From the NCBI GenBank assembly GCA_902798105.1, contig CADBVG010000035.1, positions 1 through 47,177 on the forward strand: a stretch of DNA of 47,177 bases, written 5' to 3'. Positions 23,269 to 31,677 of this stretch are shown here, piece by piece. A model generated the notes under the pieces. That model was not told where the DNA came from and ran no database searches. It worked only from the letters and a program-made list of their open reading frames with translations. The position numbers and the translations under genes are program-made. Source of the DNA: an uncultured Eubacteriales bacterium (GTDB taxonomy: Bacteria; Bacillota; Clostridia; Christensenellales; Aristaeellaceae). The stretch's first letter is position 1; every line of letters starts with the position of its first letter.

Positions 23269-24987
23269 ATGGCAAAAATACAGAAAACCTTTATCTCGTC
23301 CAAGTTTTTCTCCATGCTGGGCAGCGGAACCGTGTTGATGGTGCTGACAGCCCTGATGGGGACTGCGGACACTGTGATCGCGGGTATCATGCTGGGGGAA
23401 AGCGCGGTCACGGGGGTCTGCCTCGTGCTGCCCATCTATGCCCTGGCCAGTTTCTTTGCCGTCTGTCTGTCCTATGGCGTGCCGATACTGTATGCCAGGG
23501 AGACAGGGGCCTTCCGCAAGGCAGAGGCGGATCGATGCTTTGGCGTCGGCCTGACGGTGAATTTACTGGCCGGCGTCCTCATGTTCGTTGCGGTCCTGAT
23601 CGGCGGAAACGCCTACCTGAAGCTGTTTATCCGCAGCGGTCCGGCGTATGAAAGCGGGTCGGAGTACCTGCGCTGGATGAAATACGCGGTTCTGGTCCTG
23701 CCCCTCAACGAGCTTTTGGATGGCATGGTGTTCGCGGATGGGGATGAAGGGATCACGCTTGTGGCAAACCTGACCCAGGGCCTTGTGAAGCTGGCGCTGT
23801 CTGTGGCCTTTTGCCGGATGATGGGGGCGAAGGGGCTTGCCATCGCCTCGCTGACCGGTTTTGCGGTCTCCATCGGCATATCGTGCCTGCATTTTAGCCG
23901 CCCGGGCAATACGCTGAGACTCAACCTGGCCTTTTCGCCGGCGTTGCTCCGGCGCATCGTGAAATTCGGCATTGTTGATGGCAGCACGCATCTGTTTGTG
24001 TCGCTGTTTACCTTCGCCGTCAGCTTATTCATGGCGGCCCATTTCGGCACAGAGATGGTGGTCCTGGTGTCCGTGATCACGCTGCTCAAGGAAGGCCAGA
24101 TCGTGTTTGAGGGTATCGGGGAGGCGATCACCCCGATCATCAGCGTCTATCTCGGAGAAGGAACCCACCCCGGCGTGCGGAAGGTCTGGCGGCTGGCCCG
24201 GTGGAGCCAGTGGGTCGAGAGCCTGCTGTGCACGGCCCTGTTGCTGGTTGGCGCGCCGCTGATCGTCGGCCTTCTGGGCATAGAAAACCCGGCTACGGCC
24301 CAATGCGCGGTGTGGGGGCTGCGCCTGATGTCCGTGACGCTGGTTTTTACCTGCGGAATGTTCCTGGATTCGTCCTACTTTATCCTGGTGGAGCGGATTT
24401 CGCTGGGGGTGTTCGATTCCATGCTCCGGGAGCTGTTTCCCGCCCTTCCCCTGGCCGTGCTCGGCGGCTTCGTCGGCGGCATCCATGGAATGTTCATCGC
24501 TCTGATGCTTTCCCCTCCGCTGGGATACCTGCTTTCATATCTGTACATAAAGCGCCGGTATGGACGGGAGAACTATCCGCTGTTCCTGGCGGACATGGAG
24601 CGGGAGAGAAAGGTGGCGTTGTTTGAATTCCAAGCCGCGCCGGATTCGATCGTGAAGGCCCGGGACCGGATTGGGGAAGCGCTGAAGGCAAGCGGCTGCC
24701 CGGACCGGCAGGTCAACCGGGCGATGCTGTTGTTTGAGGAGCTGTTCATGCTCGTCCATGACTGCAATCCCGGCCGGACCGTGCTGGCGGAGTGCGCGGT
24801 TGAAATCGGCGGCGTCATCCGCATGATCACAAAGGATGACGGACGGATCATCGATCTGACGGATTCCGACCGCGATGTGGGTTCCCTGCGGGCCTATACC
24901 CTGTCCAATCTGCTGGAAGCCCAGACGACACAGCGGGTGCATATGCTCGCGCTCAGCTATAATCGCAACGCGCTGGAGATTCGGTGA
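23269..24987 (+). CDS. MATE-like exporter fused to a C-terminal histidine-kinase-like ATPase domain
   Basis: A protein of 572 residues from ATG 23269 (GGAGG upstream). Residues about 10-440 form some twelve membrane helices of the MATE/polysaccharide-exporter fold. After a cytoplasmic linker (KRRYGRENYPL), residues about 465-572 resemble the small GHKL ATPase fold of RsbW-type anti-sigma kinases. The evidence is an N-box-like helix AMLLFEELFMLVHDCNP, then strands IRMITKDDGRIIDLTDSD with a D-x-G, then LSNLLEAQ. The ATP-grasping G-boxes are weak, so ATP binding is uncertain. A MATE transporter carrying a kinase-like tail is unusual and could sense nucleotide or bind a partner. It is paired with a TetR regulator. 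Confidence 0.85.
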   Translation: MAKIQKTFISSKFFSMLGSGTVLMVLTALMGTADTVIAGIMLGESAVTGVCLVLPIYALASFFAVCLSYGVPILYARETGAFRKAEADRCFGVGLTVNLLAGVLMFVAVLIGGNAYLKLFIRSGPAYESGSEYLRWMKYAVLVLPLNELLDGMVFADGDEGITLVANLTQGLVKLALSVAFCRMMGAKGLAIASLTGFAVSIGISCLHFSRPGNTLRLNLAFSPALLRRIVKFGIVDGSTHLFVSLFTFAVSLFMAAHFGTEMVVLVSVITLLKEGQIVFEGIGEAITPIISVYLGEGTHPGVRKVWRLARWSQWVESLLCTALLLVGAPLIVGLLGIENPATAQCAVWGLRLMSVTLVFTCGMFLDSSYFILVERISLGVFDSMLRELFPALPLAVLGGFVGGIHGMFIALMLSPPLGYLLSYLYIKRRYGRENYPLFLADMERERKVALFEFQAAPDSIVKARDRIGEALKASGCPDRQVNRAMLLFEELFMLVHDCNPGRTVLAECAVEIGGVIRMITKDDGRIIDLTDSDRDVGSLRAYTLSNLLEAQTTQRVHMLALSYNRNALEIR

Positions 24988-25072
24988 CGGGTTGAGGCGG
25001 GTTGCCGCGAATCGACGGCATGGCGCTGTTTCAGGGCGCTTCTCTATTGTAATTTTGCTGAATTTCATATAA

Positions 25073-25222
25073 GGAAATACCGCACAAACGGGCGGCATGT
25101 CTGACGGTGCCATTTCCGCCATGCACATTCTGCAAATTCCTTGACTTGCCGCCAGCAAGCCTGCGAAATTTGCAGGCGCGCATGACGGAAAATTCACTCG
25201 CCAGCCAACCACCCTTATTTCC
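25073..25222. mobile_element. Short mobile repeat (about 150 bp) with a damaged right end
   Basis: The left end GGAAATACCGCACAAA follows ATAA (25069-25072). It is of the second subfamily (ACGGGCGGCATGTC) shared with 42393-42563. The right end lacks about eight bases (CCCTTATTTCC instead of CTTATTATGCGGTATTTCC) and is not followed by ATAA, so the right junction was deleted or rearranged. Confidence 0.8.
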
Positions 25223-25356
25223 TGATCTACTGTCCCCACCGGAACAACTGCGACCAGCTGCCGCAAAGGTTGCCGACCGGCGTCTTTGTGGAAGAGGAGA
25301 CGGCCAACAAGGTCAGCCTGGGATATGGGCACTATGATTACAACAATCTCCATTGA
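25219..25356 (+). pseudogene. C-terminal remnant of an unknown protein gene
   Basis: From the damaged end of the mobile repeat one frame reads convincing protein: FLIYCPHRNNCDQLPQRLP, then TGVFVEEETANKVSLGYG, ending HYDYNNLH and TGA at 25354-25356. No start exists outside the repeat. It is the tail of a gene whose front was lost at the repeat junction. I cannot name the family. Confidence 0.6.
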
Positions 25357-25378
25357 ACCACAGACAGGAGGCATCAAG

Positions 25379-26359
25379 ATGAAAAAGATCGCTTTGATGG
25401 TTGCCGCACTCGTTTTCGTGTTGTCCGTGGTGGCGGCGCAGGCCGCGCACCCGGCCCGGGACTGGACGCAGTTCATGCCCTCTCCGACGCAGGAACAGCT
25501 CGCCCAGGGGGGAACATCCCGCTCGCCCTACATCGCCTTTTTCCCGGAGCCCGCCCGGGATGCCGGCATGACGGGCTTTGCCATGGATTATCGCATCGAC
25601 CATGATCCGGCGGGTACCTATATCTGCCCCATCGTCTGGGCGCTCGATACCGGCAGGCTGGAGGAGCAATACGCCCGCGTCGGTACGGATTATGGCGACG
25701 AGCTCACCGGGTATTTCGGCTTCCAGGTGCTGGAGGACGGCACCAAGGCGGTGATCATGACGCTCTGGAACGCCTTTTGTGAGGATGAGGCCGGCAATGT
25801 CACCCAGGTGAAGGCCAGCGTCCTGTTCCCGGAGAATGTGGGCGGAAAGGAATTCACCCCCGACAACAACGGGGAAGGCAGCTTTGTCCAGTGCATCTAT
25901 GCCTACGATTGGGAAGTGGGGAAGGACTATCGCTTTGTCCTCGAGCAGGCCACGGGCGAAAGCGGCACGGAGTGCTTCACCCTTTGGCTGATGGAGCCGG
26001 AGGCAGAAGCCCGCACGAAGCTGTTCTGCTTTGACAGCGGCATGAATGACATATGGATCAAGTCCGTATGTGGATTTGTGGAGAACTTTGTCCCGGAGAC
26101 GGCGCCGTGGCCGCGGTCGATGGAGTTCTGGAACGCCCGGGCGCGGATGCGGGACAGCGGCGAGTGGGAAAACGTGGGTTCCGTCTACTTCACCGTAAAC
26201 GGCAGCGTGGGCATCACTGACTATGAGGGCAGCTGGAATTACGGACAGGACGGGAACTGCGTCTGGATCGTCACCTCCGGCGTGCCCGGCCTGTGCGAAG
26301 CGCCCGAAAGCCTCGGGCCTTACGCGATCCCCGCCACCGAAAGCGGGGCGCCGGACTGA
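25379..26359 (+). CDS. Secreted DUF3472-like protein
   Basis: The 326-residue product of ATG 25379 (AGGAGG at 25366-25371) starts with a clear Sec signal peptide: MKKIALMVAALVFVLSVVAA, cleavage near AQA-A. The mature part has GYFGFQVLEDGTKAVIMTLWN, GEGSFVQCIYAYDWEVGKDY and a later FVENF, an order reminiscent of DUF3472 proteins, which are often carbohydrate- or phage-related surface proteins. Four or more Cys residues could form disulfides. No activity can be assigned. It probably has its own transcript, since the gene before it is a remnant. Confidence 0.72.
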   Translation: MKKIALMVAALVFVLSVVAAQAAHPARDWTQFMPSPTQEQLAQGGTSRSPYIAFFPEPARDAGMTGFAMDYRIDHDPAGTYICPIVWALDTGRLEEQYARVGTDYGDELTGYFGFQVLEDGTKAVIMTLWNAFCEDEAGNVTQVKASVLFPENVGGKEFTPDNNGEGSFVQCIYAYDWEVGKDYRFVLEQATGESGTECFTLWLMEPEAEARTKLFCFDSGMNDIWIKSVCGFVENFVPETAPWPRSMEFWNARARMRDSGEWENVGSVYFTVNGSVGITDYEGSWNYGQDGNCVWIVTSGVPGLCEAPESLGPYAIPATESGAPD

Positions 26360-26429
26360 CGCGGCGACCGGCGCGGGCTTCAACGGAGCGTGAGCGGGGG
26401 GATACCTGTAAAGTGTTGGGAACGATGTA

Positions 26430-26457
26430 GACTTTTCGATAGCGGCATGATATAATT
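26430..26457 (+). promoter_or_regulatory. Promoter of the leader and PglF-like gene
   Basis: TAGACT, a 17-base spacer and TATAAT (about 26452-26457). The -35 box is weak (4 of 6). Confidence 0.5.
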
Positions 26458-26470
26458 GAACAGGTGAAAT

Positions 26471-26500
26471 ATGGACAATTTTCGTGCCATGCGGAAATGA
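26471..26500 (+). CDS. Possible 9-residue leader peptide MDNFRAMRK
   Basis: CAGGTGAAAT precedes ATG GAC AAT TTT CGT GCC ATG CGG AAA TGA. It ends 5 bases before a strong terminator-like hairpin and lies just after the promoter, as expected of an attenuator leader. There is no run of one amino acid to name an effector. It is short, so chance is possible. Confidence 0.35.
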   Translation: MDNFRAMRK

Positions 26501-26505
26501 TGTGT

Positions 26506-26537
26506 GCCGGTCACCACTTTGTGGCGACCGGCTTTTA
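26506..26537 (+). terminator. Terminator/attenuator hairpin upstream of the PglF-like gene
   Basis: The GCCGGTC/GACCGGC outer stem with CCAC/GTGG inner stem and TTT loop (26506-26532) is followed by TTTTAT. It sits between the promoter near 26455 and the gene at 26598, so read-through must be allowed for expression. A weaker stem (GCCC/GGGC with A and T flanks) follows at about 26555-26578. Confidence 0.7.
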
Positions 26538-26597
26538 TAAACAGGAATACTCGAAAGCGCCCGGAAGGGCTTTTGTACCAAAGGACGGTAAAACAAC

Positions 26598-28607
26598 TTG
26601 GGACAGGAAACGAAGGTCAGGAATCATACGCAGTCAGGTGGTCGCGGTCGACGGATCGAGCAGTGGCAGATCATGTCGGTGGCGATGATGCTATACGACT
26701 TCGCGGCGGTATGCGGGGCCTATTTCCTGGCGCTCTACCTGCGCTTCGACTGTGTCTACAGCGCCATACAGGCGCGGTTCATGATTCCGTACAAGAGCTT
26801 CATACTGCCCTATGGCCTGGGCTGCATCGTGGTATTCAGGCTCATGAAGATGTACAACAGCGTTTGGCGCTACGCCAGCTATACCGAGTTCACGCGCACG
26901 CTGACCGGGTCGCTGGTGACATCCGCGGCCCACACGGTACTGATCACGGTGATCTTCCGGCGAATGCCCATCTCCTATTACCTGATGGGTGCGTTCTTCC
27001 AGTTCGCGCTTTTGATCGCGGCGCGGTTTGGGTCGCGATTTATTCATCTTTTCTCCCGGCACCACGACAACAACAGCTCCGGCAAGCGGATCATGCTCAT
27101 CGGCGCGGGCAACGCGGGGCAGATGATACTCAGGGAGATGTCCCAGGCCAGCGAGGTCAACGACCGGGTGGTGTGCATCATTGACGACGACCCCAACACC
27201 TGGAACCGGTACGTCGGCGGCATCCCCATCGTGGGCGGGCGGGACGACATCCTGGAGAACGTGGAGAAGTACCAGGTAGACGAGATCTTCCTGGCCATAC
27301 CCAGCGCCACGGCCCAGCAGAAGCGGGACATACTGGCAATTTGCAGCGAGACCGACTGCAAGCTCAAGCAGCTGCCCGGGCTCTACCAGTTCGTGGTGGG
27401 GCAGGCCACCGTCAGCGCCATGAAGGAGGTTTCTGTGGAGGACCTGCTGGGGCGCGAGCCCATCCGCACCGACATGCGGGAGGTCTTCGACTTCATCAAC
27501 GGCAAGACCGTGATGGTCACCGGCGGTGGCGGGAGCATCGGCTCGGAGCTGTGCCGCCAGATCGCCGCCCACCATCCGAAGCAGCTGGTCATATTCGATA
27601 TCTATGAAAACAGCGCCTACTCCATACAGCTGGAGCTCAGGGAGAAGTACCCCGGGTTGAACCTGGAGACCATCATCGGCTCGGTTCGGGACAGCCGGCG
27701 GGTGGACCAGGTGTTTGAGACCTATCGACCCCAGGTGGTCTACCACGCCGCGGCCCACAAGCACGTGCCGCTGATGGAGGACAGCCCCTGCGAGGCCATC
27801 AAGAACAACCCCATCGGCACGTACAAGACCGCCTACGCGGCCATGACCCACGGCTGCGAGCGCTTCGTGCTGATCTCCACCGACAAGGCCGTGAACCCCA
27901 CCAACATCATGGGGGCCTCGAAGCGGCTGTGCGAGATGGTGATCCAGTTCTTCGACATGAAGATCAAGGCCGGCCGGGCCGACGAGATTCCCCGGCTGTT
28001 CACCCACGAGGACGGGGATATTCCCCACGCTGCAATGCCGCCGGAGAACGTGAAGACCGAGTTCGTGGCCGTGCGCTTCGGCAACGTGCTGGGGTCCAAC
28101 GGCTCGGTGGTGCCCATCTTCAAAAAGCAGATCGAAAAGGGCGGGCCGGTGACCGTCACCCACCCGGATATCGTGCGTTACTTCATGACGATTCCCGAGG
28201 CGGTGAGCCTGGTGATGCTGGCGGGGGTCTACGCCAGGGGCGGCGAGATCTTCGTGCTGGACATGGGCAGCCCGGTGAAGATCGACACCCTGGCGCGCAA
28301 CCTGATCAAGCTGTCCGGCTTCAAGCCGGATGTGGACATCAAAATCGAATACACGGGCCTGCGCCCCGGCGAGAAGCTGTACGAGGAAAAGCTGATGGCC
28401 GAAGAGGGGATGCAGAAGACGGACAACGACCTGATACATATCGGCAACCCCATCAGGTTCGACCAGGACGCCTTCATGGCCAAGCTGGAAAAGCTGATGG
28501 CCGCGGCCTATGCCAACCGGGCGGACATAAGGGAGCTGGTGATGGACATGGTGTCCACCTACCACCCCGAGGAGGGCCAGGCCGGGGAAGAGAAGATCAG
28601 CGCGTAG
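26598..28607 (+). CDS. Membrane-bound UDP-sugar 4,6-dehydratase (PglF/CapD/WbpM-like)
   Basis: A polysaccharide or glycoprotein sugar-modifying enzyme, 669 residues. Four membrane helices (about 28-145) are followed by a CoA-binding-like Rossmann domain (GAGNAGQMIL near 169-178). An extended SDR domain with GGGGSIGSE (309-317), STDKAVNPTN (427-436) and MGASK (438-442) makes the rest. The usual Tyr of YxxxK is Met here, which is normal for this dehydratase family. The start is taken as TTG 26598 with AAAGGACGG upstream; ATG 26673 would remove the N-terminal tail. It likely makes a UDP-4-keto-6-deoxy sugar for bacillosamine- or QuiNAc-type residues, but no glycosyltransferases are adjacent. Confidence 0.92.
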   Translation: MGQETKVRNHTQSGGRGRRIEQWQIMSVAMMLYDFAAVCGAYFLALYLRFDCVYSAIQARFMIPYKSFILPYGLGCIVVFRLMKMYNSVWRYASYTEFTRTLTGSLVTSAAHTVLITVIFRRMPISYYLMGAFFQFALLIAARFGSRFIHLFSRHHDNNSSGKRIMLIGAGNAGQMILREMSQASEVNDRVVCIIDDDPNTWNRYVGGIPIVGGRDDILENVEKYQVDEIFLAIPSATAQQKRDILAICSETDCKLKQLPGLYQFVVGQATVSAMKEVSVEDLLGREPIRTDMREVFDFINGKTVMVTGGGGSIGSELCRQIAAHHPKQLVIFDIYENSAYSIQLELREKYPGLNLETIIGSVRDSRRVDQVFETYRPQVVYHAAAHKHVPLMEDSPCEAIKNNPIGTYKTAYAAMTHGCERFVLISTDKAVNPTNIMGASKRLCEMVIQFFDMKIKAGRADEIPRLFTHEDGDIPHAAMPPENVKTEFVAVRFGNVLGSNGSVVPIFKKQIEKGGPVTVTHPDIVRYFMTIPEAVSLVMLAGVYARGGEIFVLDMGSPVKIDTLARNLIKLSGFKPDVDIKIEYTGLRPGEKLYEEKLMAEEGMQKTDNDLIHIGNPIRFDQDAFMAKLEKLMAAAYANRADIRELVMDMVSTYHPEEGQAGEEKISA

Positions 28608-28620
28608 GACGGATCGGTTG

Positions 28621-28666
28621 CACAGGCAAACCCTGCATTCAGCGAAGGATGCAGGGTTTGTCTGTG
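28621..28666 (+). terminator. Terminator after the PglF-like gene
   Basis: CAAACCCTGCAT/ATGCAGGGTTTG arms extended by CACAG/CTGTG around a 10-base loop. There is a T-rich segment within the 3' arm but no separate U-run. Confidence 0.65.
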
Positions 28667-28672
28667 AGATAA

Positions 28673-28711
28673 GGTGACCCCGGACGCGCTTTCGAACGCC
28701 CGGGGTGTTTT
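28673..28711 (-). terminator. Terminator-like hairpin after the SH3 peptide gene
   Basis: ACCCCGG/CCGGGGT stem around 28674-28706, just beyond the minus-strand stop at 28716. There is no U-run in the minus direction; GTTTTG follows on the plus side. Confidence 0.45.
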
Positions 28712-28715
28712 GATC

Positions 28716-29006
28716 TTAGCCCACGATCTTGGTGTAGCGGGAGGAGACCCAGCCCTTGTGGCCGTGGAAGCTCACCTTGTACCACACCACGTCGCGGTCG
28801 TCCCAGCGCTTTTCCTCGAGGTAAGTCGCGGATTCGCCCTGGTACAGCACGCCGATGTCGGCGGCGTCCTTGTCGGGATGCTTGCGCACGTAGGTGTCGC
28901 CGCTGACGGCCTTCACGCGCCGGCCGGAGCCGCTCTTGCCGCCCGCGACCTCTTCCAGGTTTTCCTCGTTCAGCTCAACCGCATTCTTGATCTCGTTGTT
29001 ATCCAT
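28716..29006 (-). CDS. Small SH3-domain protein with a double-glycine export leader
   Basis: A 96-residue protein. The first 22 residues end in LNEENLEEVAGG, the form of leaders cut after Gly-Gly by peptidase-containing ABC exporters (bacteriocin and pheromone type). The remaining roughly 74 residues are a bacterial SH3 domain (TYVRKHPDKDAADIGVLYQG, then VVWYKVSFHGHKGWVSSRY), a fold that commonly binds peptidoglycan. The start at 29006 gives AGGAGG an 8-base spacing; the ATG at 29012 would be too close. No exporter or immunity gene is visible nearby. A secreted, wall-binding peptide is inferred. Confidence 0.78.
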   Translation of the reverse strand: MDNNEIKNAVELNEENLEEVAGGKSGSGRRVKAVSGDTYVRKHPDKDAADIGVLYQGESATYLEEKRWDDRDVVWYKVSFHGHKGWVSSRYTKIVG

Positions 29007-29125
29007 GTTCATTGCCTCCTGTCATTTGTGGTTTTTTATGTATCTGACGGCTTTGCCGTCGTCGTTGTCTCCCTGTCGACGTGGCCATTGTAGCATGGCC
29101 TCTGTCACACAACCGTCACAGCGCC

Positions 29126-29227
29126 CTAAGGCCTGTGGATTCGGTTGATGAAGCGGTCGATCCGTCCCATGAGCCAATAGCCGCCGACGGCGGGAAGGGG
29201 GACCAAGAGTAAAATCAATACCTTCAT
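29126..29227 (-). CDS. 33-residue single-span membrane peptide
   Basis: A short frame with a good ribosome binding site (AGGAGATACCACC before the ATG). It begins MKVLILLLVPLPAVGGYWLM, a membrane helix, followed by a basic amphipathic tail GRIDRFINRIHRP. It lies 119 bases upstream of the SH3 peptide gene on the same strand, so the two may be co-transcribed. I do not recognise a named family. Confidence 0.6.
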   Translation of the reverse strand: MKVLILLLVPLPAVGGYWLMGRIDRFINRIHRP

Positions 29228-29400
29228 GGTGGTATCTCCTGTGTTGTTTTCCAGTCCCTTGGACGGATGCGGGCCGGAGCCGGTTCCGAGAGGGGGAAAA
29301 GTTCACAGGGCCGCCCTGTTTTTGACAATAATTCAAAGCGCGTGCGGTTTTTCAGATTATTGGGAATATGATATACTGATGTGGAAAAGGATGGTTCAAT

Positions 29401-30366
29401 ATGAAGATGAGGCTTTTCGCGCAAATGCTGCTGTGCGCGCTTGCGGTGATGTGTGGCGCGCGGGCGGGCTGCGCCCAAGGGGTGGAGGAGAATATGGCGG
29501 AATACATCAGTCAGGAATATCCCATCGAACGCAACGGGTGCGCGCTGCATCTTGACTGCGTGTACCTGGCCGGAACCAGGCCGGAAAGGCATATCCTGCT
29601 TGTACACGGTTCCACGTATTCCTCCCATATCTTTGATGTCGATTATCAGGACTACAGCCTCGTGCGGCGACTGGCGCGGGAGGGCTACGGGGTGTGGCGG
29701 ATCGATATCGCGGGCTACGGGCGATCCGGGAAGGTGGAGGACGGCTTCATGCCGGATACCGCGTACGCCGCCGGGGACATCGACGCCGCCGTGGAGCGGA
29801 TCGTCCGGGAGACGGGGATGGAGAAGGTCGACGTCCTCGGCTGGAGCTGGGGCACCATGACTGCGGGGAAATTCGCGGGGCGACATCCGGAGCACCTCGG
29901 CAGGCTCGTGCTCTACGGGCCCGTGCTGTCCGGGCTCGAGGGGGATGTGGGCGATGCGCCGTTCAGTCACAACACCTGGGAGGGCGCGGCGGAGGACTTC
30001 CAGCGGAGGGCGGACGGCAGCTTCGATGACGCCATCGCGGACCCGGTGGTCGTGGATATGTTCTGCTCGGGCTGCTGGCGCTACGATGGGGATTCCAGCC
30101 CGAACGGCTGGCGGAGGGACGCCTTTGTCGGTCGCTCGGAAGCGCTGATCGACCTGGACGCGATAGGGGTGCCAACGCTCGTCATCTGCGGGAGCATGGA
30201 CCCCTATATGGACTGGGAGGCGATCGGCGCGTCCCTCGATCACCTGCCGAAGGGCTCGCGGCTCGAAGTTATCCCCGGCGGTTCCCATATCATGATGTAT
30301 GAAAAACCGTACTATCGCGCGTTCCAGGAGAAGGTCATCCGCTTTCTTGAGGGGGAGAATCACTGA
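29401..30366 (+). CDS. Exported alpha/beta-hydrolase
   Basis: A 321-residue hydrolase with a signal peptide (about 1-26, LLCALAVMCGARAG-CAQ). The core has LLVHGSTYSS (oxyanion region, about 67-76), nucleophile Ser149 in GWSWG, Asp in ICGSMDPY near 264 and His in GGSHIMMYE near 296, giving a complete triad. A lid-like insert with two Cys (DMFCSGCWRYDG) lies between strands 6 and 7. The substrate is unknown; esterase or lactonase activity is likely. AAAAGGATGG precedes the start. It converges on the amidohydrolase with only 10 bases between them. Confidence 0.87.
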   Translation: MKMRLFAQMLLCALAVMCGARAGCAQGVEENMAEYISQEYPIERNGCALHLDCVYLAGTRPERHILLVHGSTYSSHIFDVDYQDYSLVRRLAREGYGVWRIDIAGYGRSGKVEDGFMPDTAYAAGDIDAAVERIVRETGMEKVDVLGWSWGTMTAGKFAGRHPEHLGRLVLYGPVLSGLEGDVGDAPFSHNTWEGAAEDFQRRADGSFDDAIADPVVVDMFCSGCWRYDGDSSPNGWRRDAFVGRSEALIDLDAIGVPTLVICGSMDPYMDWEAIGASLDHLPKGSRLEVIPGGSHIMMYEKPYYRAFQEKVIRFLEGENH

Positions 30367-30376
30367 CAATCGCAGG

Positions 30377-31531
30377 CTATGCCTGGAAGACCCTGGTTCC
30401 GTCGATGAAGGTGGCCAGTATGCGGGATTGAAGCTCAAAGATATTGCCGCTGGCCAGCACGACATCGGCGTCCTTGCCCACCTCCAGCGACCCGACGCGA
30501 TCCCCCACGCCGATGTGGCGGGCGGGATTGATGGTGATGGCCCGCAGCGCGTCGAAGGGCGGCATGCCGTTCTCGATGGCCATGGCGGCGCAGAAGCGCA
30601 GGTGGCTCTGCTGGGTGACGGGGCTGTCGGTGATGATGGACACCCTGCAGCCCGCGGCGTTCAGTATCGCGGGGGTCTGCCAGCTCTTGTGCTTAAGCTC
30701 AATCTTGCTGGGCTGGCCAAAGGTGGGCCCGACGGCCAGGGGGACGTCCGCCCGGGCCAGCTCGTCCACGATCAACGCGCCGTCGGTCACGTGCTCCAGC
30801 GTGAGCTTCACGCCGAATTCCCGGGCGATGCGTATGGCGGTGAGGATGTCGTTGGCCTGGTGGGCGTGGGCCTTCAGGGGGATTTCTCCCCGCAGTACCG
30901 GCAGCAGCGCGTGCAGCTTCATGTCGAAGGCCGGCTTCCTGGCGGGGTCATCCCCGGCGGCTTCCAGTTTTTCCATGTATTCCCGGGCCTTGAACAGCGC
31001 CTCCCGCAGCAGCGCGGCGGTGTTCATGCGGCTGGAGATGCGCTTGTCCTTGTAGCAGCGCTTCGGGTTTTCGCCAAAGGCGCACTTCATGGCGGCCTGG
31101 GGCAGCAGGCACATATCGTCGATGCACGTGCCCACGGGCTTGAAGGCCGCGAAGGTGCCGCCCAGCACGTTGGAGCTGCCGGGGCCAGTGCACAGCGTGG
31201 TTACGCCGCCGCGAACCGCGTCCTGCAGCGCTTCGTCGAAGGGGTTGATGCCGTCGATGGCCCGCAGCTGGGGCGTCACCGGGTCGTTATATTCGTTGTA
31301 ATCCTGGCCTTCGTAGCCGACGGCCCAGCCGTCCAGGCCGATGTGGCCGTGGGCTTCCACCAGTCCGGGATAGACGTGCAGGCCGGTGGCGTCCACCACC
31401 TGCGCCTCCGCCGGCGCGTCCAGGCCCGCGCCAATGGCGGCGATCCTGCCGCCGTCGATCAACAGGTCGCCGACAAAAGGGGCTTTGTGCACCGCGTCGC
31501 AAATGAGGCCGTTTTGAATGATCGTATACAT
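30377..31531 (-). CDS. Metal-dependent amidohydrolase
   Basis: A TIM-barrel amidohydrolase of 384 residues from ATG 31531 (GGAG upstream). The beta-sandwich N-terminus (IIQNGLICDAV) is followed by EAHGHIGL, the H-x-H metal motif. HAHQANDI and LEHVTDG supply the further His residues, ITDSP the Asp, and NPARHIGVGDRVGSLEVGKDADVVL the C-terminal sandwich. Relatives include imidazolonepropionase-like and prolidase-like enzymes, and the exact substrate is unclear. A divergent M20 peptidase begins at 31678, suggesting related amide or peptide breakdown. Confidence 0.88.
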   Translation of the reverse strand: MYTIIQNGLICDAVHKAPFVGDLLIDGGRIAAIGAGLDAPAEAQVVDATGLHVYPGLVEAHGHIGLDGWAVGYEGQDYNEYNDPVTPQLRAIDGINPFDEALQDAVRGGVTTLCTGPGSSNVLGGTFAAFKPVGTCIDDMCLLPQAAMKCAFGENPKRCYKDKRISSRMNTAALLREALFKAREYMEKLEAAGDDPARKPAFDMKLHALLPVLRGEIPLKAHAHQANDILTAIRIAREFGVKLTLEHVTDGALIVDELARADVPLAVGPTFGQPSKIELKHKSWQTPAILNAAGCRVSIITDSPVTQQSHLRFCAAMAIENGMPPFDALRAITINPARHIGVGDRVGSLEVGKDADVVLASGNIFELQSRILATFIDGTRVFQA

Positions 31532-31677
31532 GGGTGTCGTCTCCTGCAAGAATATTGTTTGTTCCCGTTTCATATTAGCACAGAACCGCCGTTTTTTCAA
31601 CGGATTTTATAAAGCGCGCCGCCCTTGAAAACGGGCGCGCTTTGGTGTATGCTTTTGATAGAGAGGAGTGGATGCGC

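Noticed and set aside
26691-28565. Minus-strand 624-codon frame opposite the PglF-like gene
   Set aside because: His/Val/Leu-rich shadow of the dehydratase codons in a high-G+C gene.
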